Below the pieces are notes generated by a model. It searched no databases and was not told where the DNA came from. It saw only the letters and a list, made by a program, of their open reading frames with translations. From Microvirga guangxiensis (lineage in GTDB: Bacteria > Pseudomonadota > Alphaproteobacteria > Rhizobiales > Beijerinckiaceae): a DNA stretch of 64,000 nt. The position numbers and the translations under genes were made by a program. Where the stretch lies: the NCBI RefSeq assembly GCF_900102135.1, contig NZ_FMVJ01000011.1, positions 83,427-147,426 of the forward strand. The letters run 5' to 3'. Positions 8,698 through 17,973 of this stretch are shown here, in pieces (positions within the stretch are counted from its first letter, which is position 1; every line of letters starts with the position of its first letter).

Positions 8698-10470
8698 TTA
8701 TCGCCCGAGGCCGAGAGCCGTGCGGACCTTCTGGTCCAGCCCGTAGAGATCGGGGAATGACTTGAGAGACCCCTTCTCGTCGACCGACAACGTGAAATAG
8801 GCCAGATGGACCGGCAGCGGTTTGGGCAGATGGACCGTCCGCTCGCCCTTGCCGATGAGGCTGCGCAGCCTCTTCTCGTTCCACTTGCTGTCCTCGCCCA
8901 TGATCACTTCCGCGAGTTCGAAAGGCTTGTCCACGCGCACGCAGCCATGGCTGAAGGCGCGCTTGGCCGCCGAGAAGAGTTTGCGGTTGGGGGTGTCGTG
9001 CAAATACACCGCGTGATGGTTGGGGAACATGAACTTCACGAAGCCCAGCGCGTTGCGCTCGCCGGGGGGCTGCTGCACCGAGATGCTGTTGCCCCTCCGG
9101 ATGATCTTGTAGCCCTTCTTCGCGGCGTAGTCCGGGTCGTTCGCCAGCGCAGGCAGAATCTCCTTCTTCATGATCGAAGGAGGAATCGTCCAGGACGGAT
9201 TGACCACGAGATACTTCATGTCCTCGGAGAAGATCGGCGTCTGCGATTGCTCCTTGCCGACGATCACCCGCGTCTCGTGCGCGACCTTGCCGCCATCCAG
9301 CAGTTGCAGGCGGAATTCCGGCACGTTCACCATGATGTGGCGTTCGCCCAGATCCTCGGGCAGCCAGCGCCAGCGCTCCATGTTGGCGATCAGCTCCGCC
9401 TCGCGCTGAGCCAGCGACGGGCCTGAAAGGGCGGCCACTGTCTGCGCGGTGAGAACGCCGTTGGTGGGCAGGCCTTTCTCCTTCTGGAAGGCCGCCACCG
9501 CAGAGGCGAGGCGCTCGTCGTAGACCGAGTGATCCTCGTCCTTGAGGTTGAAGCGCGCGCGGATCAGCGGCACGCGCGGATCCTTCATGCCCACGCGCAG
9601 CGTCGGACCCTTGGGAACCCGCACACTCGGCTGCGAGGGATGCTTGGCGCGCAACTCCGCAAGGCGCTCCTTCAGGGCGCGGTAGCCCGCATGCGGCGGG
9701 TTGTAGGAGGCGAGCGCCGCATTCGCGTCCTTCGCGAAGGCGACCTTCTTGAGAACCTCGCCGGCTTCGGGAATTGCCAATGTCGGCGTTGCCAACGCCG
9801 ACAGGCGCGAGGGCTCGATGCGTCCGCCCCGCGCATCGCGGGCATAGCGGATCACCGAGGCCGAGAGCTTCAGATCCGCTTCGGCCCATTGCGCGGGAGA
9901 CGCTTCCTTGCGCGGCTTCAGGTCGGGCAGGGGATAATCTGTGGGGTCGAGGCCATCCTCGTCCGCAGCCTTCAGCCGCGCAGCGGCGGCCATCGCCGCA
10001 GGCCTGAAGGCGCCATCCTCCACCCATGCCAGCGGCTTCTCGGCCTGCGCATAAAAGGCGGTCAGGGCCTCACGCTCCTTGCGGGAGAGGCGAAGGCTCC
10101 GCACGACCGTATCATCCGCAAGCAGGCCCTCGATGCTCATGCGCAGCACGTCCTGCTGCATCAGCGCCGTCACGGGCGCTGCGTCGGGCAATGGGATCTC
10201 GATTTTCGGTTCCGGCTTTGCATCGGCGCTTTCGATGACGACCGGCGCGGGCTCGGGCAGGGGAATGCTCGGGAGCGCGATCTCGGCCTGCGTCGGCGCG
10301 GCTTGGACCGCCATATCGTGGAACGAGGGTTCGGCAGGGCTTTGCGCAGGAATGGACGTCGAGGCGTCCGGAGAATTGCTCGTGCTGGTCTGCGCCACTG
10401 CCGAAAGGGATACGAACGAAACCGATCCGATCAGCCCCAGCCACAATGCTGTCTTGCGCAAATCACGCAT
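8698..10470 (-). CDS. L,D-transpeptidase, YcbB (LdtD)-like
   Basis: 590-residue periplasmic enzyme that should make 3-3 cross-links in peptidoglycan. The signal peptide is residues 1-27 (ending LSAVAQ), followed by a Pro-rich linker. A putative peptidoglycan-binding helical domain contains VAAFQKEKGLPTNGVL (about 330-345). A C-terminal YkuD domain has the catalytic motif SHGCVRVDKP, with the nucleophile at C510. The domain order and length match YcbB/LdtD rather than the short YkuD enzymes. It lies between a degenerate AAA+ regulator upstream and the MepK-like endopeptidase downstream, all on the minus strand, which suggests coordinated wall remodelling. Confidence 0.9.
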   Translation of the reverse strand: MRDLRKTALWLGLIGSVSFVSLSAVAQTSTSNSPDASTSIPAQSPAEPSFHDMAVQAAPTQAEIALPSIPLPEPAPVVIESADAKPEPKIEIPLPDAAPVTALMQQDVLRMSIEGLLADDTVVRSLRLSRKEREALTAFYAQAEKPLAWVEDGAFRPAAMAAAARLKAADEDGLDPTDYPLPDLKPRKEASPAQWAEADLKLSASVIRYARDARGGRIEPSRLSALATPTLAIPEAGEVLKKVAFAKDANAALASYNPPHAGYRALKERLAELRAKHPSQPSVRVPKGPTLRVGMKDPRVPLIRARFNLKDEDHSVYDERLASAVAAFQKEKGLPTNGVLTAQTVAALSGPSLAQREAELIANMERWRWLPEDLGERHIMVNVPEFRLQLLDGGKVAHETRVIVGKEQSQTPIFSEDMKYLVVNPSWTIPPSIMKKEILPALANDPDYAAKKGYKIIRRGNSISVQQPPGERNALGFVKFMFPNHHAVYLHDTPNRKLFSAAKRAFSHGCVRVDKPFELAEVIMGEDSKWNEKRLRSLIGKGERTVHLPKPLPVHLAYFTLSVDEKGSLKSFPDLYGLDQKVRTALGLGR

Positions 10471-10578
10471 GGCCCATCTCCCTTATCGCAATGCTGCCGG
10501 AGGACGTTGCATCCTCCGCGTTCAAATGATTTCGTCAGTGTGCGGGCACACGTCTGCTACGCTTAACGCACGAAGGCG

Positions 10579-11613
10579 TCATGCGGCTGCATCGTTTAAG
10601 CCAAGTTCTTTCAATTTTCGGTAAAGGGTCGAGCGGCCGATCCCGAGATGGCGCGAGATGGCGGACATATGTCCTTGATAATGAACGAGGGCAAAGCGAA
10701 TCGCGCGCTCTTCCAGTTCCGCCAGCGTCAGCATGTCTCCACTCTCGCGGATGAGCGACAATGCGTGCGGATCGGGTGCGGGGGCAGGTTCATGCCTGCG
10801 AATGGGCGCAAACGCCCAGGCCGCCGGGACCGGCGGAACGTCGATGCGGAAGCCGTCTACATGGGCCGCAATCTGGGGGAACTCGGATGGCGTCAGAAAA
10901 GCTCCATCCGCCAGAATCACGGCGCGATAGATCGCATTCTCAAGTTGCCGGAGATTGCCCGGCCAGTCATAGCGGGCCAGCAGCGACAGGGCATCGGCGG
11001 ACAAGCCGCGGATCTTCTTCCCTTCGTCGTTCGCAAAGCGCGCGGTGAAGGCCTGCGCCCACTCGGTGATGACCCGCTCCTGCGCTCTCAACGGGCGAAG
11101 CGCGATCGGCATGGCCTGGAGACGGTAGTAGAGCTCTTCCCTGAACCGCCCCTCGCGCACCCTGTCGGACAGGTCGTATCCGGCGCTTGCGATGAGCCTG
11201 ATGTCGGGGCGTCGGCTCGAGCGACCGCCTGTCTCCAGCCGGAACAGCCCATCCGTCAGGAGCTCTTGCGCCTCGCCGTTCAGATGCTCCACGCCCTCGA
11301 TATAAAGCGTGCCGCCCTGGGCTTCCCTCATGCTGCGGAGGAGGGAGGAGGACTGCGTCTCGGCACCGGGAGGGATTTCTTCCGCCTGGAAACCGATGAA
11401 GGGACGAGCTTTTCTCTCGCCGGATTCATGGATCGCCCGGGCCATCCCCTTGGCGCCGCTGCCGGCCTCCGTCTCGATGAGCACAGGCAGACCGGAGCGG
11501 GCCGCACGGTCGGCGAGCCGCGCGATCCTTTGCCTTTCCGTGCCTGCCGCGAAGTCAGCCGTGCCCTGGCGGAGGGCTCGGATGTCGTCTGCGAAAAACC
11601 GGTGAAGGGGCAT
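10579..11613 (-). CDS. Degenerate sigma-54-activator-like AAA+ / Fis transcriptional regulator
   Basis: Aligned by eye with NtrC-type proteins, this 344-residue protein keeps the AAA+ frame but has lost key residues. Walker A (normally GESGTGKE) reads TEAGSGAK near 47-55, Walker B (normally GGTLFLDE) reads GGTLYIEG at 100-107, sensor I reads DIRLIASAGYDL, and the GAFTGA loop that touches sigma-54 is deleted. The arginine-finger region RFREELYYRL (156-165), sensor II WPGNLRQLEN (217-226) and a C-terminal Fis helix-turn-helix (ISRHLGIGRSTLYRKLKELG) remain. It has no receiver domain. It probably binds DNA but is unlikely to hydrolyse ATP or activate sigma-54. It lies just upstream of the L,D-transpeptidase. 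The start is uncertain: an in-frame ATG at 11646 is possible and neither has a good ribosome site. Confidence 0.8.
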   Translation of the reverse strand: MPLHRFFADDIRALRQGTADFAAGTERQRIARLADRAARSGLPVLIETEAGSGAKGMARAIHESGERKARPFIGFQAEEIPPGAETQSSSLLRSMREAQGGTLYIEGVEHLNGEAQELLTDGLFRLETGGRSSRRPDIRLIASAGYDLSDRVREGRFREELYYRLQAMPIALRPLRAQERVITEWAQAFTARFANDEGKKIRGLSADALSLLARYDWPGNLRQLENAIYRAVILADGAFLTPSEFPQIAAHVDGFRIDVPPVPAAWAFAPIRRHEPAPAPDPHALSLIRESGDMLTLAELEERAIRFALVHYQGHMSAISRHLGIGRSTLYRKLKELGLNDAAA

Positions 11614-11784
11614 GAAACGGAAGATTATCGGGGAATCGGCTCCCATGATGCTGAGGGACAAGGGTAAACCGGGCCTTAATGCCTCGCTGCTTTTTGAAGG
11701 GACCCATCCCCTCCCGCCCGGGTTGATCCCAGGCCTCAGGCAGCCAATATGTGGTTCGTCCTGTTTCAACTTCTGCTTCGAGCA

Positions 11785-13629
11785 ATGCCCCAGAAAGCCT
11801 CTCCCGTGCATCAGACATCCTCAACCGCCGCCGCTCAGGTCGATCTAGGATCCCTTCCCGAGTGGAACCTGTCCCATCTTTATCCGGGCATGGACAGCGA
11901 GGCGTTCAGGAGCGATGTCGCCAAGGCCGAGGCCGAGTGCAAGGCGTTCGCGGAAGCCTATCGGGGCAAGCTCGATGGAATCGTGCGCGGCGAGAACGCT
12001 CCTCAGGCCCTCACCGACGTGATCAAGCGCTATGAGGCGCTGGAGGATTTGCTCGGGCGCATCATGTCCTATGCGGGGCTCGTCTATTCCGGCGACACCA
12101 CCGATCCGGTGCGCGCGAAGTTCTACGGCGACACGCAGGAGCGGCTGACGGCGGCTTCCACCGAGCTTCTGTTCTTCGGACTCGAACTCAACCGCATCGA
12201 GGACGAGGTTCTCGACAAGGCGATGGCGCAGGCTCCGCTCTCCCATTACAAGCCCTGGGTCGAGGATCTGCGCAAGGACAAGCCCTACCAACTCGATGAC
12301 AAGATCGAGCAGCTCTTCCATGAGAAATCCGTGACCGGGCGCTCCGCCTGGAATCGCCTGTTTGACGAGACCATCGCTTCCCTCCGCTTTACCGTGCGCG
12401 GCGAGGAACTGCCCATCGAGCCCACTCTCAACAAGCTGCAGGACATAGACGAAACCGTCCGCAAGGACGCGTCGGACGCGCTCGCCAAGACCTTCAAGGC
12501 TCACTTGCGCACCTTCACGCTGATCACGAACACGCTCGCCAAGGACAAGGAAATCTCCGACCGCTGGCGTGGCTTCGGGGATGTGGCGGATTCCCGCCAC
12601 CTCGCCAACCGCGTCGAGCGCGAGGTGGTGGATGCGCTGGTCGCCGCCGTGCGTGAGGCTTATCCCCGCCTGTCGCACCGTTATTACGGGCTCAAGGCCA
12701 AGTGGTTCGGCAAGGACAAGCTCGACCATTGGGACCGCAACGCGCCGCTCCCGAAGGTGGAGCAGCGCACCATTCCCTGGAACGATGCGCGCGATACGGT
12801 GCTCTCCGCCTATGCGGCCTTCTCTCCGCGCATGGCTGACATCGCTCGCCGCTTCTTCGACGAGGGCTGGATCGATGCCCCCACCCGTCCCGGCAAGGCG
12901 CCCGGCGCCTTCGCGCATCCAACCGTGCCGTCGGCGCATCCGTATGTGCTGCTCAATTACCAAGGCAAGCCGCGCGATGTGATGACGCTCGCGCATGAAT
13001 TGGGCCATGGGGTCCATCAGGTTCTCGCAGCCCCCAACGGCGCGCTCATGGCGCCGACGCCCCTGACACTGGCCGAGACCGCTAGCGTGTTCGGCGAGAT
13101 GCTCACCTTCCGCCGCCTGCTCGACCAGACCACGGACCCTGTGCAGCGCAAGGCGATGCTGGCGGCCAAAGTCGAGGATATGATCAACACGGTGGTGCGC
13201 CAGATCGCGTTCTACTCGTTCGAGCGCAAAGTCCATCTGGAGCGCCGCAACGGCGAGCTCACCTCGGACAAACTCTGCGAACTCTGGATGTCCGTGCAGG
13301 ATGAGAGCCTCGGCCCGGCAATCCGCCTCGGCCCCGGCTATGAGACCTTCTGGACCTACATCCCGCACTTCATCCATTCGCCGTTCTACGTCTATGCCTA
13401 TGCCTTCGGCGATTGCCTCGTGAACTCGCTCTACGGCATCTACGAGCGCTCGAACGAAGGCTTTGTGGACCGCTATTTCGCGCTGCTCTCGGCGGGCGGC
13501 TCAAAGCCTTACGGGGAGCTGCTCGCTCCCTTCGGTCTCGATGCCCGCGATCCATCCTTCTGGCAGATCGGCCTCTCGATGATCGAGCGGCTGATCGGCG
13601 AGCTGGAGGCGATGGAGAAAGCGGCCTGA
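11785..13629 (+). CDS. pepF: M3 family oligoendopeptidase (PepF-type)
   Basis: 614-residue cytoplasmic zinc metallopeptidase that degrades oligopeptides. The HEXXH zinc motif is HELGH at about residue 404, inside the family context LAHELGHGVHQ. The C-terminal half carries aromatic-rich stretches typical of M3B enzymes (YIPHFIHSPFYVYAYAFGDCLVNSLYGIY, shown here across about 530-560). The length is normal for PepF. The start is placed at 11785 because homologues begin near this point; an upstream in-frame ATG at 11749 would add 12 hydrophobic residues and cannot be excluded. It is divergent from the AAA+/Fis regulator. Confidence 0.88.
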   Translation: MPQKASPVHQTSSTAAAQVDLGSLPEWNLSHLYPGMDSEAFRSDVAKAEAECKAFAEAYRGKLDGIVRGENAPQALTDVIKRYEALEDLLGRIMSYAGLVYSGDTTDPVRAKFYGDTQERLTAASTELLFFGLELNRIEDEVLDKAMAQAPLSHYKPWVEDLRKDKPYQLDDKIEQLFHEKSVTGRSAWNRLFDETIASLRFTVRGEELPIEPTLNKLQDIDETVRKDASDALAKTFKAHLRTFTLITNTLAKDKEISDRWRGFGDVADSRHLANRVEREVVDALVAAVREAYPRLSHRYYGLKAKWFGKDKLDHWDRNAPLPKVEQRTIPWNDARDTVLSAYAAFSPRMADIARRFFDEGWIDAPTRPGKAPGAFAHPTVPSAHPYVLLNYQGKPRDVMTLAHELGHGVHQVLAAPNGALMAPTPLTLAETASVFGEMLTFRRLLDQTTDPVQRKAMLAAKVEDMINTVVRQIAFYSFERKVHLERRNGELTSDKLCELWMSVQDESLGPAIRLGPGYETFWTYIPHFIHSPFYVYAYAFGDCLVNSLYGIYERSNEGFVDRYFALLSAGGSKPYGELLAPFGLDARDPSFWQIGLSMIERLIGELEAMEKAA

Positions 13630-13707
13630 TCCTTGCCCTGGCGCAAGGAGCCGAGGCGCTTCTTCTGAGAGGAGCGTCTCGGGACATCACCGGAAAGAAA
13701 GCAGTTC

Positions 13708-15075
13708 ATGGCTGATCGCGACAACGAAGCAAACCGCTTCTCCGCCCGCGCCGCGCGCTATGCCCGCGTAGGGGCGAACATGGGCGGAGTTGCCGCGCGC
13801 ATGGCAGGCTCTCGCCTCTTCGGCGGGGATGCGCGCGATGCCTCCAACGCGGCTGCCCTCGCGCAGGCGCTCGGCGGCCTGAAAGGCCCGATCATGAAGG
13901 TGGCGCAGCTGCTCGCCACCATCCCCGATCTCATCCCGCCGGAATACGCAGCCGAATTGCAGAAGCTGCAGAGCGAGGCGCCGCCCATGGGCGCGGCGTT
14001 CGTGAAACGGCGCATGCAGGCGGAGCTGGGGCCGCAATGGCAGAGCCGGTTCGGCTCCTTCGATCTCAACCCGTCCGCCGCCGCATCGTTAGGGCAGGTG
14101 CATCAAGCCTCCACGAAGGACGGTGAGAAACTCGCGTGCAAGCTGCAATATCCCGACATGCAATCCGCTGTCGAAGCGGATTTGAAGCAGCTCGAATTCG
14201 TGTTCGCCCTGCATCGGCGCATGGACCCCGCCATCGACACCCGCGAGATCGCGAAGGAGATCGGCGAGCGCGTGCGCGAGGAACTGGATTACGAGCGCGA
14301 GGCGAAGCACGCATCGCTTTACGCCGACGCGCTCTCCGACATCGACGATGTGCGCGTGCCGCGCGTTCACCCGGAGCTGTCCACCAAGCGGTTGCTCTCG
14401 CTGCAATGGCTCGAAGGCGAGAAGATCCTGCAATTCGTGGAAAGCCCGGTCGAGATCCGCAATCGCCTCGCGATCGCCATGTTCAAGGCCTGGTGGCATC
14501 CCTTCAGCCATGCGGCTGTCATCCACGGCGATCCTCATCTCGGGAATTACACCGTCTTCTCCGATGGCGGAGAGGCGAGGGGCATCAACCTTCTCGATTA
14601 CGGCTGCGTCCGCATCTTCCCTCCGCGCTTCGTAGGCGGCGTGGTCGACCTTTATCGCGGGCTCCAGACGGATGATCGCGCCCGCATCGTCCACGCTTAC
14701 GAGACCTGGGGTTTCAAGAGCCTGTCCAACGAGCTGATCGACATCCTCAACATCTGGGCGCGGTTCATCTACGCGCCGCTCCTCGACGACCGGGTGCGCA
14801 CGGTGGCGGATGGCGTCAAGCCCGGCGAATACGGCCGCCGTCAGGCTTTCGAAGTGCATAAGGCGCTCAAGGAGAAGGGGCCGGTCACCGTCCCGCGCGA
14901 GTTCGTGTTCATGGACCGCGCGGCAGTGGGCCTCGGCGCCGTGTTTCTGCATCTTCGGGCCGAACTGAACTATCACCGGCTCTTCGAGACGGAGATCGAG
15001 CGGTTCTCGCTCGAAGGTCTGGCCCAGCGCCAGGCGGAGGTGCTGCGAGCTTCCGGTTTACCGATTCCTATGTAA
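13708..15075 (+). CDS. ABC1/UbiB (AarF/ADCK) kinase-like protein
   Basis: 455-residue atypical kinase-like protein of the ABC1 family, whose members support ubiquinone biosynthesis or lipid homeostasis. Visible motifs are the N-terminal extension LKGPIMKVAQLLATIPDLIPPEY (about 58-80), where the family motif KxGQ reads KVAQ, the Ala-rich loop AAASLGQVHQAS (about 128-139), a catalytic-loop-like segment HGDPHLGNYTVF and the metal-binding LLDYG. No C-terminal membrane segments are evident, unlike E. coli UbiB. No ubi gene is adjacent. A dedicated ubiquinone role is therefore not claimed. Confidence 0.85.
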   Translation: MADRDNEANRFSARAARYARVGANMGGVAARMAGSRLFGGDARDASNAAALAQALGGLKGPIMKVAQLLATIPDLIPPEYAAELQKLQSEAPPMGAAFVKRRMQAELGPQWQSRFGSFDLNPSAAASLGQVHQASTKDGEKLACKLQYPDMQSAVEADLKQLEFVFALHRRMDPAIDTREIAKEIGERVREELDYEREAKHASLYADALSDIDDVRVPRVHPELSTKRLLSLQWLEGEKILQFVESPVEIRNRLAIAMFKAWWHPFSHAAVIHGDPHLGNYTVFSDGGEARGINLLDYGCVRIFPPRFVGGVVDLYRGLQTDDRARIVHAYETWGFKSLSNELIDILNIWARFIYAPLLDDRVRTVADGVKPGEYGRRQAFEVHKALKEKGPVTVPREFVFMDRAAVGLGAVFLHLRAELNYHRLFETEIERFSLEGLAQRQAEVLRASGLPIPM

Positions 15076-15133
15076 TGAGGTTGCATCTTTGCCGGGAAAG
15101 CCTTACAGGGCTTACCGAACGTAAGGGGCAGCC

Positions 15134-16351
15134 ATGAAGATCGTATTCGTTCACCAGAACTTTCCGGGGCAGTTTCTGCGCCTGTCTCAGACCTTTGTCG
15201 CCGAAGGGCACGAGGTGGTGGCGCTGGGCATGGTCAAGCAATGCCCCATCCCCGGCGTGAAATATTATTCCTACGACGCTGTTCCGGGCCCCGACGATCC
15301 GAAGTTCGACAACCGGTATTCACCGGTCGTTCCCCGCCTGCGCCGCGCCTATGGCGTCGCCCACAAGGCGCGGGAACTGGCCAACCAGGGCTTCGAGCCC
15401 GACCTCGTGGTGGTCAATACCGGCTGGGGCGAGAACCTGTTCCTCAAGGATGTCTGGCCCAAGGCCAAGCATGTGGCCTATTTCGAATATTATTATGCCG
15501 CCAAGGGACAGGATCTCGATTTCGACCCCGAGTTCCCGGTCACCAACGAGGAGGTGATCTGGCGGCTTCGCCTCAAGAATTCCATGCAACTCGGCGCGCT
15601 CGACGCTGCCGATGTGGCCGTGGCTCCCACGCGTTATCAGCGCGACACGTTCCCCACCTACCTGCACGACCGGGTTGCCATCATCCATGACGGCATCGAC
15701 ACGAAGCGTCTGGTGCCGAACCCTAACGGGGGGATCCAGATCGGCAAGGACGGCCCCAAGCTGACCCGCCAGAAGCCGGTGGTGACCTATGTCACCCGCA
15801 ATATCGAGCCGATGCGCGGGGCCCATATCGTCTTCAAGAGCCTGCCCTACCTCCTAGACATCGATCCGGAGCTTCAGGTCGTCATCATCGGCGGCAAGGG
15901 CAACAGCTATTCGGGCGGCGCCCCCGGAGGAAAATCCTGGTACGACCATTTCGTGTCCAAGATCGACCGGCCGGTGGACTGGTCCCGGGTCCATCTCGTC
16001 GGAAACCTGCCTTACGACCAGTTCGTGAGGGTGCTTCAGGTCTCCTCGGCCCATATCTACATGACCTATCCCTTCGTCCTGTCCTGGTCCTCCATCGAAT
16101 CCATGGCGCTGGAATGCCGGATGGTGGCCTCGGATACGGCCCCGGTTCGGGAAATCATCACCGATGGGGTCAACGGCCGCCTTTTCCCCTTCTTCGACCA
16201 CAAGGCGCTGGCCGAGCGGGTGCGAGAGACCTTGGCGGAAAAGGAGAAATCCGCCGATATGGCCAGGGAGGCCCGTCGGATCGCCGTTGAGCGCTACGAT
16301 TATGAAACCGTCTGCCTGCCGCAGTGGAAAGAATTTCTTGGAATAAAATAA
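15134..16351 (+). CDS. Glycosyltransferase family 4 protein
   Basis: 405-residue GT-B fold transferase. The N-terminal domain begins MKIVFVHQNFPGQFLRL, a typical GT4 nucleotide-fold start. The C-terminal donor-binding domain contains VTYVTRNIEPMRGAHIVFKS (about 219-238) and the region ALECRMVASDTAPVREIITDGVNGRLF (about 325-350), where the usual catalytic EX7E is not strictly kept. The gene stands alone, 58 nt after the UbiB-like gene. The sugar donor and acceptor cannot be deduced; envelope or exopolysaccharide glycosylation is a reasonable guess only. Confidence 0.82.
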   Translation: MKIVFVHQNFPGQFLRLSQTFVAEGHEVVALGMVKQCPIPGVKYYSYDAVPGPDDPKFDNRYSPVVPRLRRAYGVAHKARELANQGFEPDLVVVNTGWGENLFLKDVWPKAKHVAYFEYYYAAKGQDLDFDPEFPVTNEEVIWRLRLKNSMQLGALDAADVAVAPTRYQRDTFPTYLHDRVAIIHDGIDTKRLVPNPNGGIQIGKDGPKLTRQKPVVTYVTRNIEPMRGAHIVFKSLPYLLDIDPELQVVIIGGKGNSYSGGAPGGKSWYDHFVSKIDRPVDWSRVHLVGNLPYDQFVRVLQVSSAHIYMTYPFVLSWSSIESMALECRMVASDTAPVREIITDGVNGRLFPFFDHKALAERVRETLAEKEKSADMAREARRIAVERYDYETVCLPQWKEFLGIK

Positions 16352-16461
16352 CCGGATCGGGAGTTTAAAAGTTTCTCTGGAGGAGCTTCCAAAGATTGCG
16401 GCTCCTCACTGCATGCGTTAAACGCAGCAGTTAACAACCGATATCAATAGGGCGTTGAATC

Positions 16462-16755
16462 ATGGCCGATACAAAACATGCGCCGCATGGGGGTTACAGT
16501 CCGGATATGGATGGCCCTGCTCATGAGGTGACCTACAACGGCTTCGTGCGGTTCGCCGAGATCGCCACGGCCGTCATCATCTGTCACGTGCTGGCTCTGG
16601 CCGTCGGGGGCATCAAGCATGCCTGGCTGACGGCAATCTTCGGGGTCATCCTCTCACTCGCTGCCGGTGCCATCGGGGCCATCGCTCCCTCCATCGGGGT
16701 CCGCGCCCCGGCTGCGGTGGGCGTGCTCCTGCTGTTGGCACTCTTCTTCTACTGA
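16462..16755 (+). CDS. aa3-type cytochrome c oxidase subunit IV-like protein
   Basis: 97-residue protein with a hydrophilic N-terminus (about 1-22) carrying HEVTYNGFVRFAEIAT, the pattern of the bacterial aa3 oxidase subunit IV family, then three hydrophobic segments ending at LLLLALFFY. The longer three-segment form is commonly found just before the transhydrogenase genes in this order, as here. The relation to a real oxidase is by family name only, since no cox gene is in the window. It is followed by its own terminator, so it is probably transcribed separately from pntAA. A GANTC site (GAATC) lies directly before the ATG. Confidence 0.75.
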   Translation: MADTKHAPHGGYSPDMDGPAHEVTYNGFVRFAEIATAVIICHVLALAVGGIKHAWLTAIFGVILSLAAGAIGAIAPSIGVRAPAAVGVLLLLALFFY

Positions 16756-16762
16756 GAAATAT

Positions 16763-16792
16763 AAGGCCCTGTTTTCCAGGGCCTTTTCTTTG
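16763..16792 (+). terminator. Terminator before pntAA
   Basis: A perfect 9-bp stem AAGGCCCTG / CAGGGCCTT with a five-base loop and the tail TTCTTTG starts 8 nt after the stop of the subunit IV-like gene. It implies a separate start of transcription for pntAA, or partial read-through. Confidence 0.82.
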
Positions 16793-16817
16793 TCTCAACC
16801 GATCGCAGGGGGCAATC

Positions 16818-17954
16818 ATGCGAATCGCCGTTCTTTCCGAAACCGAGGGAGCGGAGACCCGCGTCGCCGCTACGCCTGAAACGGTCAAAAAGTACAAAAC
16901 CCTCGGCGCCGATGTGGCCGTTCAGGCCGGGGCTGGCGCCAAGGCCGGCATCACGGATGCCGAGTTCGAAGCGGCGGGCGCCGCCATCGCGTCCTCCCGC
17001 GAGGAGGCCTTGAAGGATGCCGACGTCGTCCTCAAAGTCCGCCGCCCGGCCGAGGGCGAGCTTTCCGGCGTGAAGCCCGGCGCGCTCGTGATCGCCATCA
17101 TGGACCCCTACGGCCAGGACGCGGCGCTGAAAGCCCTTGCCGATGCCAAGGTCGCGGCCTTCTCCATGGAACTGATGCCCCGCATCACCCGCGCCCAGGT
17201 GATGGACGTTCTCTCCTCCCAGGCCAACCTTGCCGGATACCGCGCCGTGATCGACGCGACCGCCGAATATGGCCGCGCCATGCCGATGATGATGACGGCG
17301 GCAGGCACCGTGCCCGCGGCCCGCGTCTTCGTCATGGGCGCAGGCGTCGCCGGCCTCCAGGCCGTCGCCACCGCCCGCCGCCTCGGCGCGGTCGTGACCG
17401 CCACCGACGTGCGCCCCGCCGCCAAGGAACAGGTGGAGAGCCTGGGCGCCAAGTTCATCGCGGTGGAGGACGAGGAGTTCAAGCAGGCCGAGACCGCCGG
17501 CGGCTACGCCAAGGAGATGTCGGCGGAGTACCGCGCCAAGCAGGCGGAGCTCGTGGCCTCCCACATCGCCAAGCAGGACATCGTCATCACCACGGCGCTC
17601 ATCCCCGGCCGTCCGGCTCCGAAGCTTGTGACCAAGGCCATGGTGGAATCCATGAAGCCCGGCTCCGTGATCGTCGATCTCGCGGTCGAGCGCGGCGGCA
17701 ATTGCGAAGTCTCCAAGCCCGGCAAGATCGCAACGCATAACGGCGTGAAGATCGTCGGCCATCTCAACGTGCCAGGCCGTCTCGCCGCCACCGCCTCCAG
17801 CCTTTACGCGAAGAACCTCTACGCCTTCGTCGAGACGCTGGTCGACAAGGAGAGCAAGACGCTTTCCGTGAAGTGGGACGACGAGCTCGTGAAGGCCACT
17901 TGCCTCACCCGTGACGGTGCGGTGGTTCATCCTGCCTTCCAGCCCGCAGCTTAA
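16818..17954 (+). CDS. pntAA: NAD(P) transhydrogenase subunit alpha part 1
   Basis: 378-residue soluble NAD(H)-binding domain I of the proton-translocating transhydrogenase, which uses the proton gradient to reduce NADP+ with NADH. It starts MRIAVLSETEGAETRVAATP, the alanine dehydrogenase/PNT N-terminal signature, and has the Rossmann glycine motif VFVMGAGVAGLQAVATARRLGA (about residues 170-190, with GAGVAG). The alpha subunit is split into PntAA and PntAB, as in Rhodospirillum and most alphaproteobacteria. An in-operon gap of 19 nt leads to pntAB. Confidence 0.95.
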   Translation: MRIAVLSETEGAETRVAATPETVKKYKTLGADVAVQAGAGAKAGITDAEFEAAGAAIASSREEALKDADVVLKVRRPAEGELSGVKPGALVIAIMDPYGQDAALKALADAKVAAFSMELMPRITRAQVMDVLSSQANLAGYRAVIDATAEYGRAMPMMMTAAGTVPAARVFVMGAGVAGLQAVATARRLGAVVTATDVRPAAKEQVESLGAKFIAVEDEEFKQAETAGGYAKEMSAEYRAKQAELVASHIAKQDIVITTALIPGRPAPKLVTKAMVESMKPGSVIVDLAVERGGNCEVSKPGKIATHNGVKIVGHLNVPGRLAATASSLYAKNLYAFVETLVDKESKTLSVKWDDELVKATCLTRDGAVVHPAFQPAA

Positions 17955-17973
17955 ATCCTAGGGGGGAAACATC

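Noticed and set aside
11845..13377. 510-codon minus-strand open frame opposite pepF
   Set aside because: Antisense of a confident M3 peptidase with HELGH; no independent coding signal.
16390..16416. Hairpin (GAGGAGC/GCTCCTC) after the glycosyltransferase gene as a terminator
   Set aside because: The loop is 14 nt and no T-run follows, so it is too weak to list as a terminator.
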